The notes under the pieces: model-generated
Seen by the model: only the letters and a program-made list of their open reading frames with translations
Database searches by the model: none
Told to the model about the DNA's origin: nothing
Source: an uncultured Eubacteriales bacterium
GTDB lineage: Bacteria > Bacillota > Clostridia > Oscillospirales > Acutalibacteraceae
Reading direction: 5' to 3'
Length of the DNA: 64,000 bases
Assembly (NCBI GenBank): GCA_900316385.1
Contig: ONCP01000001.1
Location: 29,431 to 93,430, forward strand
Position numbers and translations under genes: made by a program
Shown: piece by piece, positions 41,106 through 48,794 of the stretch
How positions within the stretch are numbered: position 1 is the first letter of the stretch
How the letters are laid out: every line of letters begins with the position of its first letter

Positions 41106-42473
41106 TTGCCAAAGGATTTAGCCTTTTATGAGACTAACAAAAAGCTGAACAAGCTTTCCGACAAGCTGTTGAAGAATTCCGTTATCGACAAGGAACTCTA
41201 CTCGAAATACGACGTAAAGCGCGGACTGCGCGATATTGACGGAAAGGGAGTTTTAACTGGTCTTACCGATATCTCCGAGATCCGCCAGAACAAGATAATC
41301 GACGGAAAAACAGTTCCCGCCGACGGTATACTTTATTACCGCGGCTACAATATCAACGACATAGTCAACGGCTTCGCCACGGAGGAGCGCTTTGGCTTTG
41401 AGGAGGTAGTTTACCTTCTGCTCTTCGGCGAAATGCCAAACGAGAAACAGCTTGATGAATTTAAGTCGATGCTCGGAGCGTACAGAACGCTTCCGACAAG
41501 CTTCGTTCGTGATGTAATTATGAAGTCGCCCTCGGCGGATATGATGAACACGCTCGCGCGTTCCGTTCTCACGCTTTACGGCTACGACTCCAACCCGAAC
41601 GATACTTCCATCAACAACGTGCTTCGTCAGTGCATGCAGCTTATCTCCGTATTCCCCCTGCTTTCGGTTTACGGTTATCAGGCGTACAACCACTACCTGC
41701 GCAACCAGAGCCTTTACATTCACGTTCCCGATCCAAAGAAGAGTACAGCCGAGGTAGTGCTGACGCTTTTGCGCCCCGATCAGAGGTACACAGAACTTGA
41801 GGCGAGGGTGCTTGATATGGCGCTTGTACTGCACGCCGAGCACGGCGGCGGTAACAACTCCACCTTTACTACTCATGTGGTTACTTCGTCGGGCACCGAC
41901 ACTTACTCCGCAATCTCCGCGGCACTCTGTTCCCTTAAGGGACCCAAGCACGGCGGCGCAAACGTCAGAGTCAGCAAGATGTTTGAGGATCTTAAAATCT
42001 GCGTAAAGGACTGGGAGGATGACGAGGAGATCAGCCGTTACCTTTCCGACGTCATCGACAAGAAAGCGTTTGACCGTTCGGGGCTTATTTACGGTATGGG
42101 TCACGCGGTCTACACGATCTCAGACCCGAGAGCGCGTATTCTCAAGAACTTTACGGGCAAGCTCGCCGCGGCAAAGGGGCTTGAGGACGAATACGAGCTG
42201 TACGCCAGAGTTGAGCGTCTCGCTCCGCAGGTGATCGGTAAGAAAAAGCATATCTACAAGGGCGTTTCCGCCAATGTCGATTTTTACAGCGGATTCATTT
42301 ACAGTATGCTTGACCTTCCGACAGAGCTTTATACTCCGCTCTTTGCTATCGCGAGGATCGCGGGCTGGAGCGCTCACAGAATGGAAGAGCTCATCAACGG
42401 CAACAAGATTATCCGCCCCGCCTATATGAGCATTTCAGAGCACAGAGATTATAAAAAACTATCTGACAGATAA
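41106..42473 (+). CDS. gltA: Citrate synthase
   Basis: 455 residues, started at TTG (41106) because GAGGAG lies 9 nt upstream; an upstream in-frame TTG at 41097 abuts it. It condenses oxaloacetate and acetyl-CoA, here probably for glutamate synthesis in an incomplete TCA cycle. Active-site motifs are HAEHGGGNNSTF, LKGPKHGGAN and GMGHAVY. The N-terminus (SDKLLKNSVIDKELYSKYDVKRGLRD, read in parts) is longer than in the two-domain minimal enzymes, which fits clostridial types. Confidence 0.95.
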   Translation: MPKDLAFYETNKKLNKLSDKLLKNSVIDKELYSKYDVKRGLRDIDGKGVLTGLTDISEIRQNKIIDGKTVPADGILYYRGYNINDIVNGFATEERFGFEEVVYLLLFGEMPNEKQLDEFKSMLGAYRTLPTSFVRDVIMKSPSADMMNTLARSVLTLYGYDSNPNDTSINNVLRQCMQLISVFPLLSVYGYQAYNHYLRNQSLYIHVPDPKKSTAEVVLTLLRPDQRYTELEARVLDMALVLHAEHGGGNNSTFTTHVVTSSGTDTYSAISAALCSLKGPKHGGANVRVSKMFEDLKICVKDWEDDEEISRYLSDVIDKKAFDRSGLIYGMGHAVYTISDPRARILKNFTGKLAAAKGLEDEYELYARVERLAPQVIGKKKHIYKGVSANVDFYSGFIYSMLDLPTELYTPLFAIARIAGWSAHRMEELINGNKIIRPAYMSISEHRDYKKLSDR

Positions 42474-42478
42474 AGGAA

Positions 42479-42504
42479 AAGGCTGACGCGATCGCGTCAG
42501 CCTT
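42479..42504. terminator. Bidirectional terminator after citrate synthase
   Basis: AAGGCTGACGCG / CGCGTCAGCCTT, a 24-nt palindrome between converging genes. Confidence 0.8.
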
Positions 42505-42518
42505 GATTATTTGTAAAA

Positions 42519-43880
42519 CTATTTTTTGACGACCTTTACTTTAACGGTAAATGTCCTTACGCCGTTAATCTTGATTTTAACTGTCGCCTTTCCGAGCTTT
42601 ATGCCCTTGATCGTTACCTTGTCGGCGTTTGCCTTAGAGGTGATCTTCGCTACCTTTTTGTTTGAGGCAGTAGCAACGTTCTTTATTGAAGAAACGCGCC
42701 TGTAAAGCTTGACGGTCAGCGTTTTGCCCTTCTTTATTTTGTAGGTCTTTGAGGACGAGACGGATTTTCCTCCGATCTTCGCGACGGGGTTATTCGTGAC
42801 TACGACCTTGCAGGTCAGCTTTGTCGTTCCGACCTTGACTGTGATCGTCACGGCGCCGCGCTGTAAGCCTGTTATAACGCCCTTCGAGGTGACGGTCGCT
42901 ACCTTTTTGTTCGAGGTGGAGTAGGTCGGCTTGGCTGTGCCCTTGTTTTTGACGGAAAGTGTGAATTTACCTGCGGCGGAGATAGATTTCTTCGTACAGG
43001 TCAGGCTCGGCTTCTTTGTCGCGGGCTGAGTTGTTGTCGGCTGTGTCGTCGGAGCCACAGTTGTAGGCTCTGCTGTTGTCGGAGCCGCAGTTGTGGGCTC
43101 TGCCGTTGTCGGAGCTTCCGTTGTGGGTTCAGCCGTTGTCGGAGCTTCGGTTGTAGGCTCTGCCGTTGTCGGAGCCGCCGTTGTAGGCTCTGCTGTTGTC
43201 GGAGCTTCCGTTGTAGGCTCTGCCGTTGTGGGAGCCGCAGTTGTAGGCTCGTCCGTAACAGGAGCGGTTGTAGGAGCTTCCGTTGAGGGAGTCTCGGTTG
43301 CGGGTTCGGTAACAGGCTCGCTTGTGGGAGCTTCGGTTGTAGGCTCCTCGGTCGTGGGTGTCTCGGTTGTCGGTTCCTCGGTCGTGGGAGCCTCGGTTGT
43401 CGGCTCTATCGGGTCGTAAATCATTGTGACCGTGTAATCACAGTCTGTGGGTACGTCGAAAAATGTTATGTTGTTTACGTAGCACGCGTCGACAACAGTC
43501 GCCGAGAACGGGAGCAGCGCGATATCCTCGTTAACCGTGAAGATGATCGAACAGAGCGTGTTATCGGGACGAATGTCATAGTTAATGAGGCTCGTCGTAT
43601 TAAATTTAAGCAGATATTCGTCTCCGTTTGCTTCGGTGTAGGATCTCATATCTGAGAAGTGCGGTGTCTCAAAGCTGTTCTCCTTCGGAGTTAGTTCTTT
43701 GCTGTAAGAAAGATAACCGTCTATCGCCGTGATTTCGGAATCAACGTTCGGCATAGTGACTGTGACCTTGAGCACAGTGTCCTTCGCGTAAAGGATCGGG
43801 ATCGTCGCGAAAGCGGGGAAGATTGTGGCAAGGCTCAAAATCAGCGTCAAAGACAGAACTATTGAGATAAATTTTTTCAT
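42519..43880 (-). CDS. Secreted protein with cohesin-like N-terminus, Thr/Pro repeats and Ig-like domains
   Basis: 453 residues with AGGAGG before ATG. Signal peptide about 1-25 (FPAFA). Residues about 33-155 resemble a cohesin beta-sandwich: VLKVTVTMPNVDSEITAIDGYLSYS (read in parts), LCSIIFTVNED and ATVVDACYVNNI. Next comes a Thr/Pro/Glu/Ala linker (about 158-285) of decapeptide units of the EPTTEAPTTA type. The C-terminus has BIG2-like modules (about 290-372, TYSTSNKKVATVTSKGVITG; 373-453). If the cohesin reading is right, this is a single-cohesin scaffoldin for dockerin enzymes such as the pullulanase. It has no LPXTG; attachment by the basic Ig-like part is inferred. Confidence 0.6.
   Translation of the reverse strand: MKKFISIVLSLTLILSLATIFPAFATIPILYAKDTVLKVTVTMPNVDSEITAIDGYLSYSKELTPKENSFETPHFSDMRSYTEANGDEYLLKFNTTSLINYDIRPDNTLCSIIFTVNEDIALLPFSATVVDACYVNNITFFDVPTDCDYTVTMIYDPIEPTTEAPTTEEPTTETPTTEEPTTEAPTSEPVTEPATETPSTEAPTTAPVTDEPTTAAPTTAEPTTEAPTTAEPTTAAPTTAEPTTEAPTTAEPTTEAPTTAEPTTAAPTTAEPTTVAPTTQPTTTQPATKKPSLTCTKKSISAAGKFTLSVKNKGTAKPTYSTSNKKVATVTSKGVITGLQRGAVTITVKVGTTKLTCKVVVTNNPVAKIGGKSVSSSKTYKIKKGKTLTVKLYRRVSSIKNVATASNKKVAKITSKANADKVTIKGIKLGKATVKIKINGVRTFTVKVKVVKK
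43051..43260 (-). repeat. Seven 30-bp coding repeats in the Thr/Pro linker
   Basis: Units start at 43051, 43081, 43111, 43141, 43171, 43201 and 43231, each encoding ten residues of EPTTxAPTTA type. The length is likely to vary between strains by slippage. Confidence 0.85.
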
Positions 43881-44148
43881 ACTGACCTCCTGGGGTATGA
43901 CTCCGATCTTGGGACGGCGCCCGAGCGCGGAGCATTTTGTGACAAAAGCAACGCAAAAACATTATTTTACGTATATTTATAATAGTATACCATAGTTTAA
44001 TCGATTTGTATAGGTCTTGCAAAAAAATGATGAATTGAGTGCCTTTGTGGTGGAGATAAAACAAGTTAGTATTCTTTTTTGATGGTTGCGCCGTATTTGA
44101 TACTGAAGTAAAACTCGATATTTTTATCATAGAAAACTTTTACTGATT

Positions 44149-44538
44149 ATGCTGCACGGCGATATCACCTATGTTGACGAAGCGCTGTATGAAAACAAAT
44201 TATCCGTCGTATTCGAGGATATAGAAGCTTCTCGTGAAACGCTCGACAGAGTAAGAGAATTCGTCCGCAATCAGCCTACGGTATATTGCGGCACCCATAC
44301 GCCGCAGGGCTATGAGAACCTTGAAGCAAAGCGCGTGATTGATTTGGACAATCCTGTTCCGACCGTATTAGCAGAGGTAGACTTCTCCTCAGCGCAGGCG
44401 ACAGGCAAATACGTCTGCTCCATCTGCGGCTATATTTACGATCCTGAGGAACACGATAGCGTAGCGTTCGAGGTCTTGCCTGATGATTGGCGCTGTCCGA
44501 GATGCAAGCAGCCAAAGAGCAAATTTAATAAAGCGTAA
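44149..44538 (+). pseudogene. 5'-truncated metallo-beta-lactamase/rubredoxin gene
   Basis: The frame reads [34 protein letters not shown] (read in parts), which fits the C-terminal end of an MBL-fold hydrolase ([25 protein letters not shown]). A rubredoxin domain follows, with [11 protein letters not shown] and [11 protein letters not shown]. The HxHxDH part expected about 150 residues upstream is missing: the preceding 100 nt contain only short unrelated frames and there is no ribosome binding site before the ATG. The rubredoxin cysteines are intact. Probably a remnant, though a short rubredoxin-bearing protein could be made. Confidence 0.65.
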
Positions 44539-44547
44539 GATACGAAG

Positions 44548-44578
44548 CAGGGCGGTTCATAAGAATCGCCCTGTTTTT
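44548..44578 (+). terminator. Terminator after the rubredoxin remnant
   Basis: CAGGGCGGTT / AATCGCCCTG, then TTTTT. It shows that the remnant came with its own transcription unit. Confidence 0.8.
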
Positions 44579-44710
44579 CATAAAGAATAATACTTATTAT
44601 TATACAAACACAAAACGGAACAGCACGATAAACATCCTCTCACGTCTGGTGAGAGGATGAAAAAAGAATTATTACCATCAAGGGGAAAAGTTCGGGCTAT
44701 TTTTGCCACT

Positions 44711-44808
44711 GTTTAAGCCGTTTTTTTAGCGGTTTTTGAAAAGCTAAAGTAGTTATACCATATATGCCGATTTGTGCAAATAACCCCTTTAGGCGGTTTA
44801 AGCCGTTT
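44711..44808. repeat. Direct repeat pair GTTTAAGCCGTTT
   Basis: The 13-nt sequence occurs at 44711-44723 and 44796-44808; the second is followed by CGCTAAAC, making an imperfect inverted repeat. It lies in gene-free DNA (44579-44845) at the edge of the patch with remnants. It may be a recombination scar, but this is uncertain. Confidence 0.35.
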
Positions 44809-44845
44809 CAAAAAATGAGCCGCTAAACAAAGATAACGGAATAGT

Positions 44846-45691
44846 TCAGTCTACAATATTGAATTTTTTACTCAGATACTCGCCTCTGCCCGGAGCGTCG
44901 GGATCTCGCGAAGGTTTATTTGTATCCAAAGCTCGGATAATGTTCATCTCATCCTCAGTGAGTGTGAAGTCAAAGATTTCAAGATTGCTTTTGATGCGCT
45001 CGGGATGGACAGACTTTGGCAAAACAATCATTCCGTCCTGTGTTTCAAAGCGCAGTATAACCTGACCTGCGTTCTTTCCATACTTTTCGCCGATTTGTAA
45101 AATGGCTTCATTGGTAAGTAACGCCTGATTTCCCTGCCCGAGAGGACCCCAGCATTCCACCTTGATGTTATCACGTGCCATCAGACTGCGGATTTCCTTT
45201 TGCTGCGCAAAGGGATTACACTCGATTTGATTGACAGATGGCAGCGTTTCAAACTGAGGGATAAAGCTCTTCCACATTTTTGGAGACATATTACTTACGC
45301 CGATGGAGCGGAGCTTGCCGTTAGACTTCGCCACCTCTAAGCCCTTCCACGCGTTGAGGACGTCAAAGTAGGGCTGGTGAATCAGATAGAGGTCGATATA
45401 ATCCATGCCAAGCTTTTTTAAAGAGCGTTCAACGCCCTTTTGCGGGTTGTCAAACTGCGATAACCACAGCTTGGATGTTATGAAAATTTCTTCACGAGGT
45501 ATACCGCTGTCTCTCACAGCTTTTCCAACCTCTTCTTCATTTTCGTAAGCGGTCGCCGTATCAATATGACGATAGCCGATTTCAAGAGCTTCACGGACTG
45601 CCTTGTATGTACTGCCGTCAGGAGGAATCAGAAAGGTGCCAAACCCGATTGCGGGTATCTCTATGCCATCATTCAGTTTAATATATTTCAT
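44846..45691 (-). CDS. Aldo/keto reductase (2,5-diketogluconate reductase type)
   Basis: 281 residues from ATG behind AGGAGG. The (beta/alpha)8 family pattern is complete: GFGTFLIPPDG, the catalytic Asp/Tyr in HIDTATAYENEEEVG, Lys in ITSKLW, His in LIHQPYFD, then GVSNMSPK and NQIECNPF. It reduces an aldehyde or ketone with NADPH; the substrate is unknown. It lies 16 nt after another aldo/keto reductase, forming an operon. The upstream ATG at 45733 is inside the intergenic region and is not used. Confidence 0.9.
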   Translation of the reverse strand: MKYIKLNDGIEIPAIGFGTFLIPPDGSTYKAVREALEIGYRHIDTATAYENEEEVGKAVRDSGIPREEIFITSKLWLSQFDNPQKGVERSLKKLGMDYIDLYLIHQPYFDVLNAWKGLEVAKSNGKLRSIGVSNMSPKMWKSFIPQFETLPSVNQIECNPFAQQKEIRSLMARDNIKVECWGPLGQGNQALLTNEAILQIGEKYGKNAGQVILRFETQDGMIVLPKSVHPERIKSNLEIFDFTLTEDEMNIIRALDTNKPSRDPDAPGRGEYLSKKFNIVD

Positions 45692-45707
45692 AATCAACCT
45701 CCTGTGA

Positions 45708-46637
45708 TTACGGCAAGTATTTGCCGGACGCAAGATACAGCCGGTACCATTCGTTGTGGGTGAGTTCGACCTTTATTGCTTCACATATATCACTGAGATG
45801 GCTCGGATTCATCGTTCCTGCTATTGCCTGAATCTTAGCGGGGTGACGAAGGATCCACGCGATTGCGATCGCGGTTTTGGACACGCCGTATTGCACTCCG
45901 AGCTCGCCGAGAACACGGTTCAGCTCGGGCAGTTCGGGATCGTCAACAAAGCAGCCTCGGAAAAAACCTTTTTGCAAGGGCGACCACGCCTGAACGGTAA
46001 TATCGTGCAAACGGCAGTAATCAAGCGTACCGTTGTCACGGTCTATCGAGCGCTCGGTAGTGAGATTGTTGACATACAGCGACTGATCTATCAACTGAGA
46101 TTGATCAAGCGAGAACTGCAGTTGATTGATGACGAGAGGCTGTCGGATATATTTTCTCAGTACCTCCAGCATCATTGTCGGAACGTTGCTTACGCCGAAA
46201 AATCTGACCTTTCCGTCCTTCTCCAGCTCATCAAAAGCCTTGGCAATCTGCTCAGGCTCATAAAGAAGATCGGGACGGTGGAGTAAAAGCGCGTCAAGGT
46301 AGTCGAGCTTCAGCCTTCTCAGGCTGTCGTTGACGCTTTCAATAATCGTCTCCTTCGACCAGTTGAATTCACCTTTTTCGGAAAGAATACCGCACTTGCT
46401 CTGGATATATACGTCCTCACGGCGTATACCTGTTTTGAGGAACGCGTCACCGAACCGTGTTTCCGCTTCACCGTCCCTTCCGTAGCAGGTGGCGTGATCA
46501 AAGAAGTTGATTCCCAGCTCATACGCTGTGCGTATAAGGTTCGCCGCGTCATCAGTGTTCAGCGTCGGCATCCGCATACATCCAAGGATAATCCGGGAAG
46601 CGCCTTGAGGTCCGTTGACAATATTGATCTGTTTCAT
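45708..46637 (-). CDS. Aldo/keto reductase (YdhF-like)
   Basis: 309 residues. ILGCMRMP, FFDHATCYGRDGEAETRFGDAF, IQSKCGI, LLLHRPDLL and GVSNVP mark the family. The catalytic tetrad Asp/Tyr/Lys/His is present. The length and the MRM start recall E. coli YdhF. Its substrate is unknown. It is first in a two-gene operon with the shorter reductase. AAGGAAAAACC precedes ATG. Confidence 0.88.
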   Translation of the reverse strand: MKQINIVNGPQGASRIILGCMRMPTLNTDDAANLIRTAYELGINFFDHATCYGRDGEAETRFGDAFLKTGIRREDVYIQSKCGILSEKGEFNWSKETIIESVNDSLRRLKLDYLDALLLHRPDLLYEPEQIAKAFDELEKDGKVRFFGVSNVPTMMLEVLRKYIRQPLVINQLQFSLDQSQLIDQSLYVNNLTTERSIDRDNGTLDYCRLHDITVQAWSPLQKGFFRGCFVDDPELPELNRVLGELGVQYGVSKTAIAIAWILRHPAKIQAIAGTMNPSHLSDICEAIKVELTHNEWYRLYLASGKYLP

Positions 46638-46744
46638 AAGGTTTTTCCTTTCGATATTTGTGGAAATATGTTTAACAGCCTCTCACGAAATGCGAGAGGC
46701 TGTATTCACCCCGCGCTGTTTTTGTAAGGGTAAATTTAGGTTAA

Positions 46745-47281
46745 TCAATAGTTTTCTGCGTGTATCTCGAAAAAGCTCTGAGGATGATTGCAGGTCGGGC
46801 AAATTTCGGGAGCATTTGTTCCGACGATAATGTGACCGCAGTTGCGGCATTCCCAAACCTTGACCTCGCTTTTCTCAAATACCTTAGCGGTCTCGACGTT
46901 TTTAAGCAAAGCGCGGTATCTTTCCTCGTGATGCTTTTCTATTGCGGCTACTAGCCTGAATCTGAACGCGAGTTCGGGGAAGCCTTCTTCCTCGGCTGTT
47001 TTTGCGAAGCCCTCGTACATATCAGTCCACTCGTAGTTTTCGCCTTCCGCCGCCGCTTTGAGATTGTCCGCGGTAGAGCTGATTCCTTCCAGCTCCTTGA
47101 ACCACATCTTGGCGTGTTCCTTTTCGTTGTCAGCAGTTTTCAGGAAAAGTGCGGCTATCTGCTCGTAGCCCTCTTTCTTTGCTACCGACGCGAAGTAAGT
47201 GTATTTATTTCTCGCCTGAGACTCGCCCGCAAAAGCTGCCTCAAGATTTTTTTCGGTTTGTGTTCCTGAGTATTTTGACAT
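46745..47281 (-). CDS. rbr: Rubrerythrin
   Basis: 178 residues from the ATG behind GGGAGG. The ferritin-like di-iron domain has ExxH motifs ([33 protein letters not shown]). The C-terminal rubredoxin-like domain has [10 protein letters not shown] and [11 protein letters not shown]. It reduces hydrogen peroxide to water in anaerobes. It lies 14 nt after the desulfoferrodoxin gene, so superoxide and peroxide removal are co-expressed. Confidence 0.95.
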   Translation of the reverse strand: MSKYSGTQTEKNLEAAFAGESQARNKYTYFASVAKKEGYEQIAALFLKTADNEKEHAKMWFKELEGISSTADNLKAAAEGENYEWTDMYEGFAKTAEEEGFPELAFRFRLVAAIEKHHEERYRALLKNVETAKVFEKSEVKVWECRNCGHIIVGTNAPEICPTCNHPQSFFEIHAENY

Positions 47282-47295
47282 AGTGATCCTCCCTT

Positions 47296-47670
47296 TTAAT
47301 TCTTCCAAAGGCTGTGGAGATTGCAGTAAGCGTAAACAGCCTCGATCTTTTCATCGTCGCACAGCGCGAAGCAAGCCTTTGGCTCGTCACCGGGATTTAG
47401 ACACTTGCGCTGATTGCCCTTGTCTGTGGATAGTAAAATCCACTCAATGTAGTGCTCCGGAGCCATAGGATGAGCGACCTCGCCAACGGTTACATAAACC
47501 TTGGAGCCTTCAACCTTGACAACAGGCACATGCTTCTCAACAGCAGCGTCCGTAGTTCCCGCCTTGATTTCGGTCATCTTCTGACCGCAGCACATTACAG
47601 GCACACCGCTGTCCTTGATTTTCGCGACAATGTTGCCGCAGTTTTCACAAATGTAGAATTTCAATTCCAT
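47296..47670 (-). CDS. dfx: Desulfoferrodoxin (superoxide reductase)
   Basis: 124 residues. The N-terminal desulforedoxin-like center I has CENC...CC. The center II iron ligands are the His in EKHVP, AHPM and EHYIEW and Cys/His in YCNLHSLW. It reduces superoxide to peroxide without making oxygen, and rubrerythrin next in the operon removes the peroxide. AGGAGG precedes ATG. Confidence 0.95.
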   Translation of the reverse strand: MELKFYICENCGNIVAKIKDSGVPVMCCGQKMTEIKAGTTDAAVEKHVPVVKVEGSKVYVTVGEVAHPMAPEHYIEWILLSTDKGNQRKCLNPGDEPKACFALCDDEKIEAVYAYCNLHSLWKN

Positions 47671-47710
47671 TTAAACAGCCTCCTTTTTGTTAATAAAATT
47701 TTATATTTAA

Positions 47711-47739
47711 ATTGTATAATTTTTAATTCTCAGTGTCAA
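47711..47739 (-). promoter_or_regulatory. Promoter of the dfx-rbr operon
   Basis: Minus strand TTGACA, 17 nt, TACAAT. Confidence 0.75.
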
Positions 47740-47872
47740 TCAAAAATTAGCTAACGTGTGAATAGTTTCACATTATTCTATCCGAAGAAATAAACAAGTG
47801 TGTTTTTTAGTTTTGGTCTGGACTTCGGGCGGGTTGTGTGATAGTCTTCCTTGTTAAAGGAGGCGAATCACG

Positions 47873-48161
47873 ATGAAAAGATTTGAGATAATTATGCTCG
47901 CTCTGATTGCGGTAAATTATTCCGTCGCACTCATCAGTGTTGAAGCAAAAGCAGCGACTAGGACAACAAAAGTGATTCAGACCGTCAAGCGTAAAAAGAT
48001 TAACCGAAAGAATGTCCGAAAGCGTTTAGTTTCCTATGGCAAACGAAAGGGCATGAAGTTTGATTCTAAACTTACGGTTTCATGAGAGCGAAGAAGGTCG
48101 AGAAGAATACGAAGCATGGAAACTGGAACAAGAGCGTATGAAGCGTTGGGATAAAGAGTAA
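47873..48161 (+). pseudogene. Broken small secreted protein gene
   Basis: An ORF of 70 codons (47873-48085) with AAAGGAGG begins with a signal-like segment (1-28), continues as a Lys/Arg-rich stretch (VRKRLVSYGKRKGMKFDSKLTV) and stops. In another frame the DNA continues with HESEEGREEYEAWKLEQERM and ends at TAA 48161, a helical acidic tail. The two look like parts of one gene joined by a frameshift or internal deletion. The protein is not recognised. A two-residue frame change or a sequencing error is also possible. Confidence 0.5.
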
Positions 48162-48177
48162 ACCAATCATAGTCAAA

Positions 48178-48215
48178 AAATCAGGCAGAGAGCGTCAAAA
48201 CTCCCTGCCTGATTT
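48178..48215 (-). terminator. Terminator downstream of the tRNA-linked element
   Basis: AAATCAGGCAG / CTGCCTGATTT with a long loop, and on the minus strand a run of six T. In that direction it closes the transcript running from the CAT tRNA through the element. Confidence 0.6.
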
Positions 48216-48264
48216 AGTAAAAACGAGTATTAGCAAACTATTTTATAAAATTGCGGAAAATGAG

Positions 48265-48303
48265 AAATCCGAAACAGTCACCTAAGATGACGATTTCGGA
48301 TTT
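48265..48303 (-). terminator. Second hairpin after the element ORF
   Basis: AAATCCGAAA / TTTCGGATTT, 20 nt past the stop of the 22-codon ORF on the minus strand, with a weak T tail. Confidence 0.5.
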
Positions 48304-48322
48304 GCTCTGTCTTGGTGGGCCA

Positions 48323-48391
48323 TCAGTGCGTTCCATCCTGCCAAACGTTACATCTCGTTTGTTGGGTTCGCATAGATAGGAAAAGTTTCAT
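48323..48391 (-). CDS. Candidate 22-residue peptide of the tRNA-linked element
   Basis: GAGGAG, then ATGATG; the second ATG keeps the 5-nt spacing of the Arg copies. 22 codons end in TGA, which is itself part of the copied tRNA end (CTGATGGCCCACCA). Ten of 22 residues match the unit 3 peptide at 476-544. It starts MKLFLSMRTQQTRCN. Function and expression are unknown. Confidence 0.4.
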   Translation of the reverse strand: MKLFLSMRTQQTRCNVWQDGTH

Positions 48392-48467
48392 CATCGCTCC
48401 TCGGTAAAAACAGTCCGCAGGACTGTTTTCTTAACCCTCGGCTTCGAGTCCCTTCGCCCCATATAAT

Positions 48468-48500
48468 AAAAACAGGCAGTCCAAAGGACTGCCTGTTTTT
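48468..48500. terminator. Terminator after the CAT-anticodon tRNA
   Basis: AAAAACAGGCAGTCC-aag-GGACTGCCTGTTTTT, a perfect symmetric hairpin directly after the tRNA CCA end. Confidence 0.9.
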
Positions 48501-48501
48501 A

Positions 48502-48578
48502 TGGTGGGCCATCAGGGACTCGAACCCCGGACCGATCGGTTATGAGCCGATAGCTCTAACCAACTGAGCTAATGGCCC
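48502..48578 (-). tRNA. tRNA with anticodon CAT (Met elongator or Ile2)
   Basis: Acceptor GGGCCAT / ATGGCCC, anticodon stem ATCGG/CCGAT with loop CTCATAA, T-loop TTCGAGT, discriminator A, encoded CCA. The CAT anticodon fits elongator tRNA-Met or, if C34 is modified to lysidine, tRNA-Ile2. The body with GGCTCATAACC is seen in both; I cannot decide. Confidence 0.93.
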
Positions 48579-48591
48579 CAATGCAAAAGAT

Positions 48592-48620
48592 ATTATAACA
48601 GTTTATTTTTTAATTGTCAA
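48592..48620 (-). promoter_or_regulatory. Promoter of the CAT-anticodon tRNA
   Basis: Full consensus TTGACA, 17 nt, TATAAT on the minus strand. Confidence 0.85.
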
Positions 48621-48733
48621 TATCTCTGTCGGTTGTTTGATTATGGGCAGGGTAAACGGGCTGCTTCACAAAATATTGTGCATTTTTAATGAAACCACCA
48701 CAAAATATGCTGAAAATTGCTAATTCCCGCCGA

Positions 48734-48762
48734 TTGAAACGCTCTTTTGATTGTGATAAAAT
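48734..48762 (+). promoter_or_regulatory. Promoter of the OFA transporter
   Basis: TTGAAA, 17 nt, TAAAAT, 32 nt before ATG. Confidence 0.65.
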
Positions 48763-48794
48763 AGATTCACGAACGAATTTTAAGGGGTTAGATA

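Larger units (their letters stand above)
48313..48501 (-). repeat. Single copy of the tRNA-linked element at the CAT tRNA
   Basis: The plus strand runs: TGGTGGGCCATCAG (48313-48326, identical to 48502-48515 at the tRNA 3' end), the small ORF (48323-48391, minus), GAGGAG, the palindrome ACAGTCC-gca-GGACTGT, CTTCGAGTCCCTTC, then a terminator and the tRNA. The order equals one unit of the array at 136-591, but the ends carry the sequence of this tRNA rather than tRNA-Arg. Confidence 0.85.

Noticed and set aside
43051..43260. Regular 30-bp repeats that might suggest a CRISPR
   Set aside because: They are in-frame coding repeats without spacers, inside a secreted protein gene.
43093..43419. 108-codon plus-strand frame of Val/Gly/Ser repeats
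   Set aside because: Antisense of the Thr/Pro repeat region of the cohesin-like protein.
43881..43935. Possible c-di-GMP riboswitch before the cohesin-like gene
   Set aside because: Only a simple CTCCG/CGGAG stem is visible; the conserved riboswitch core is absent.
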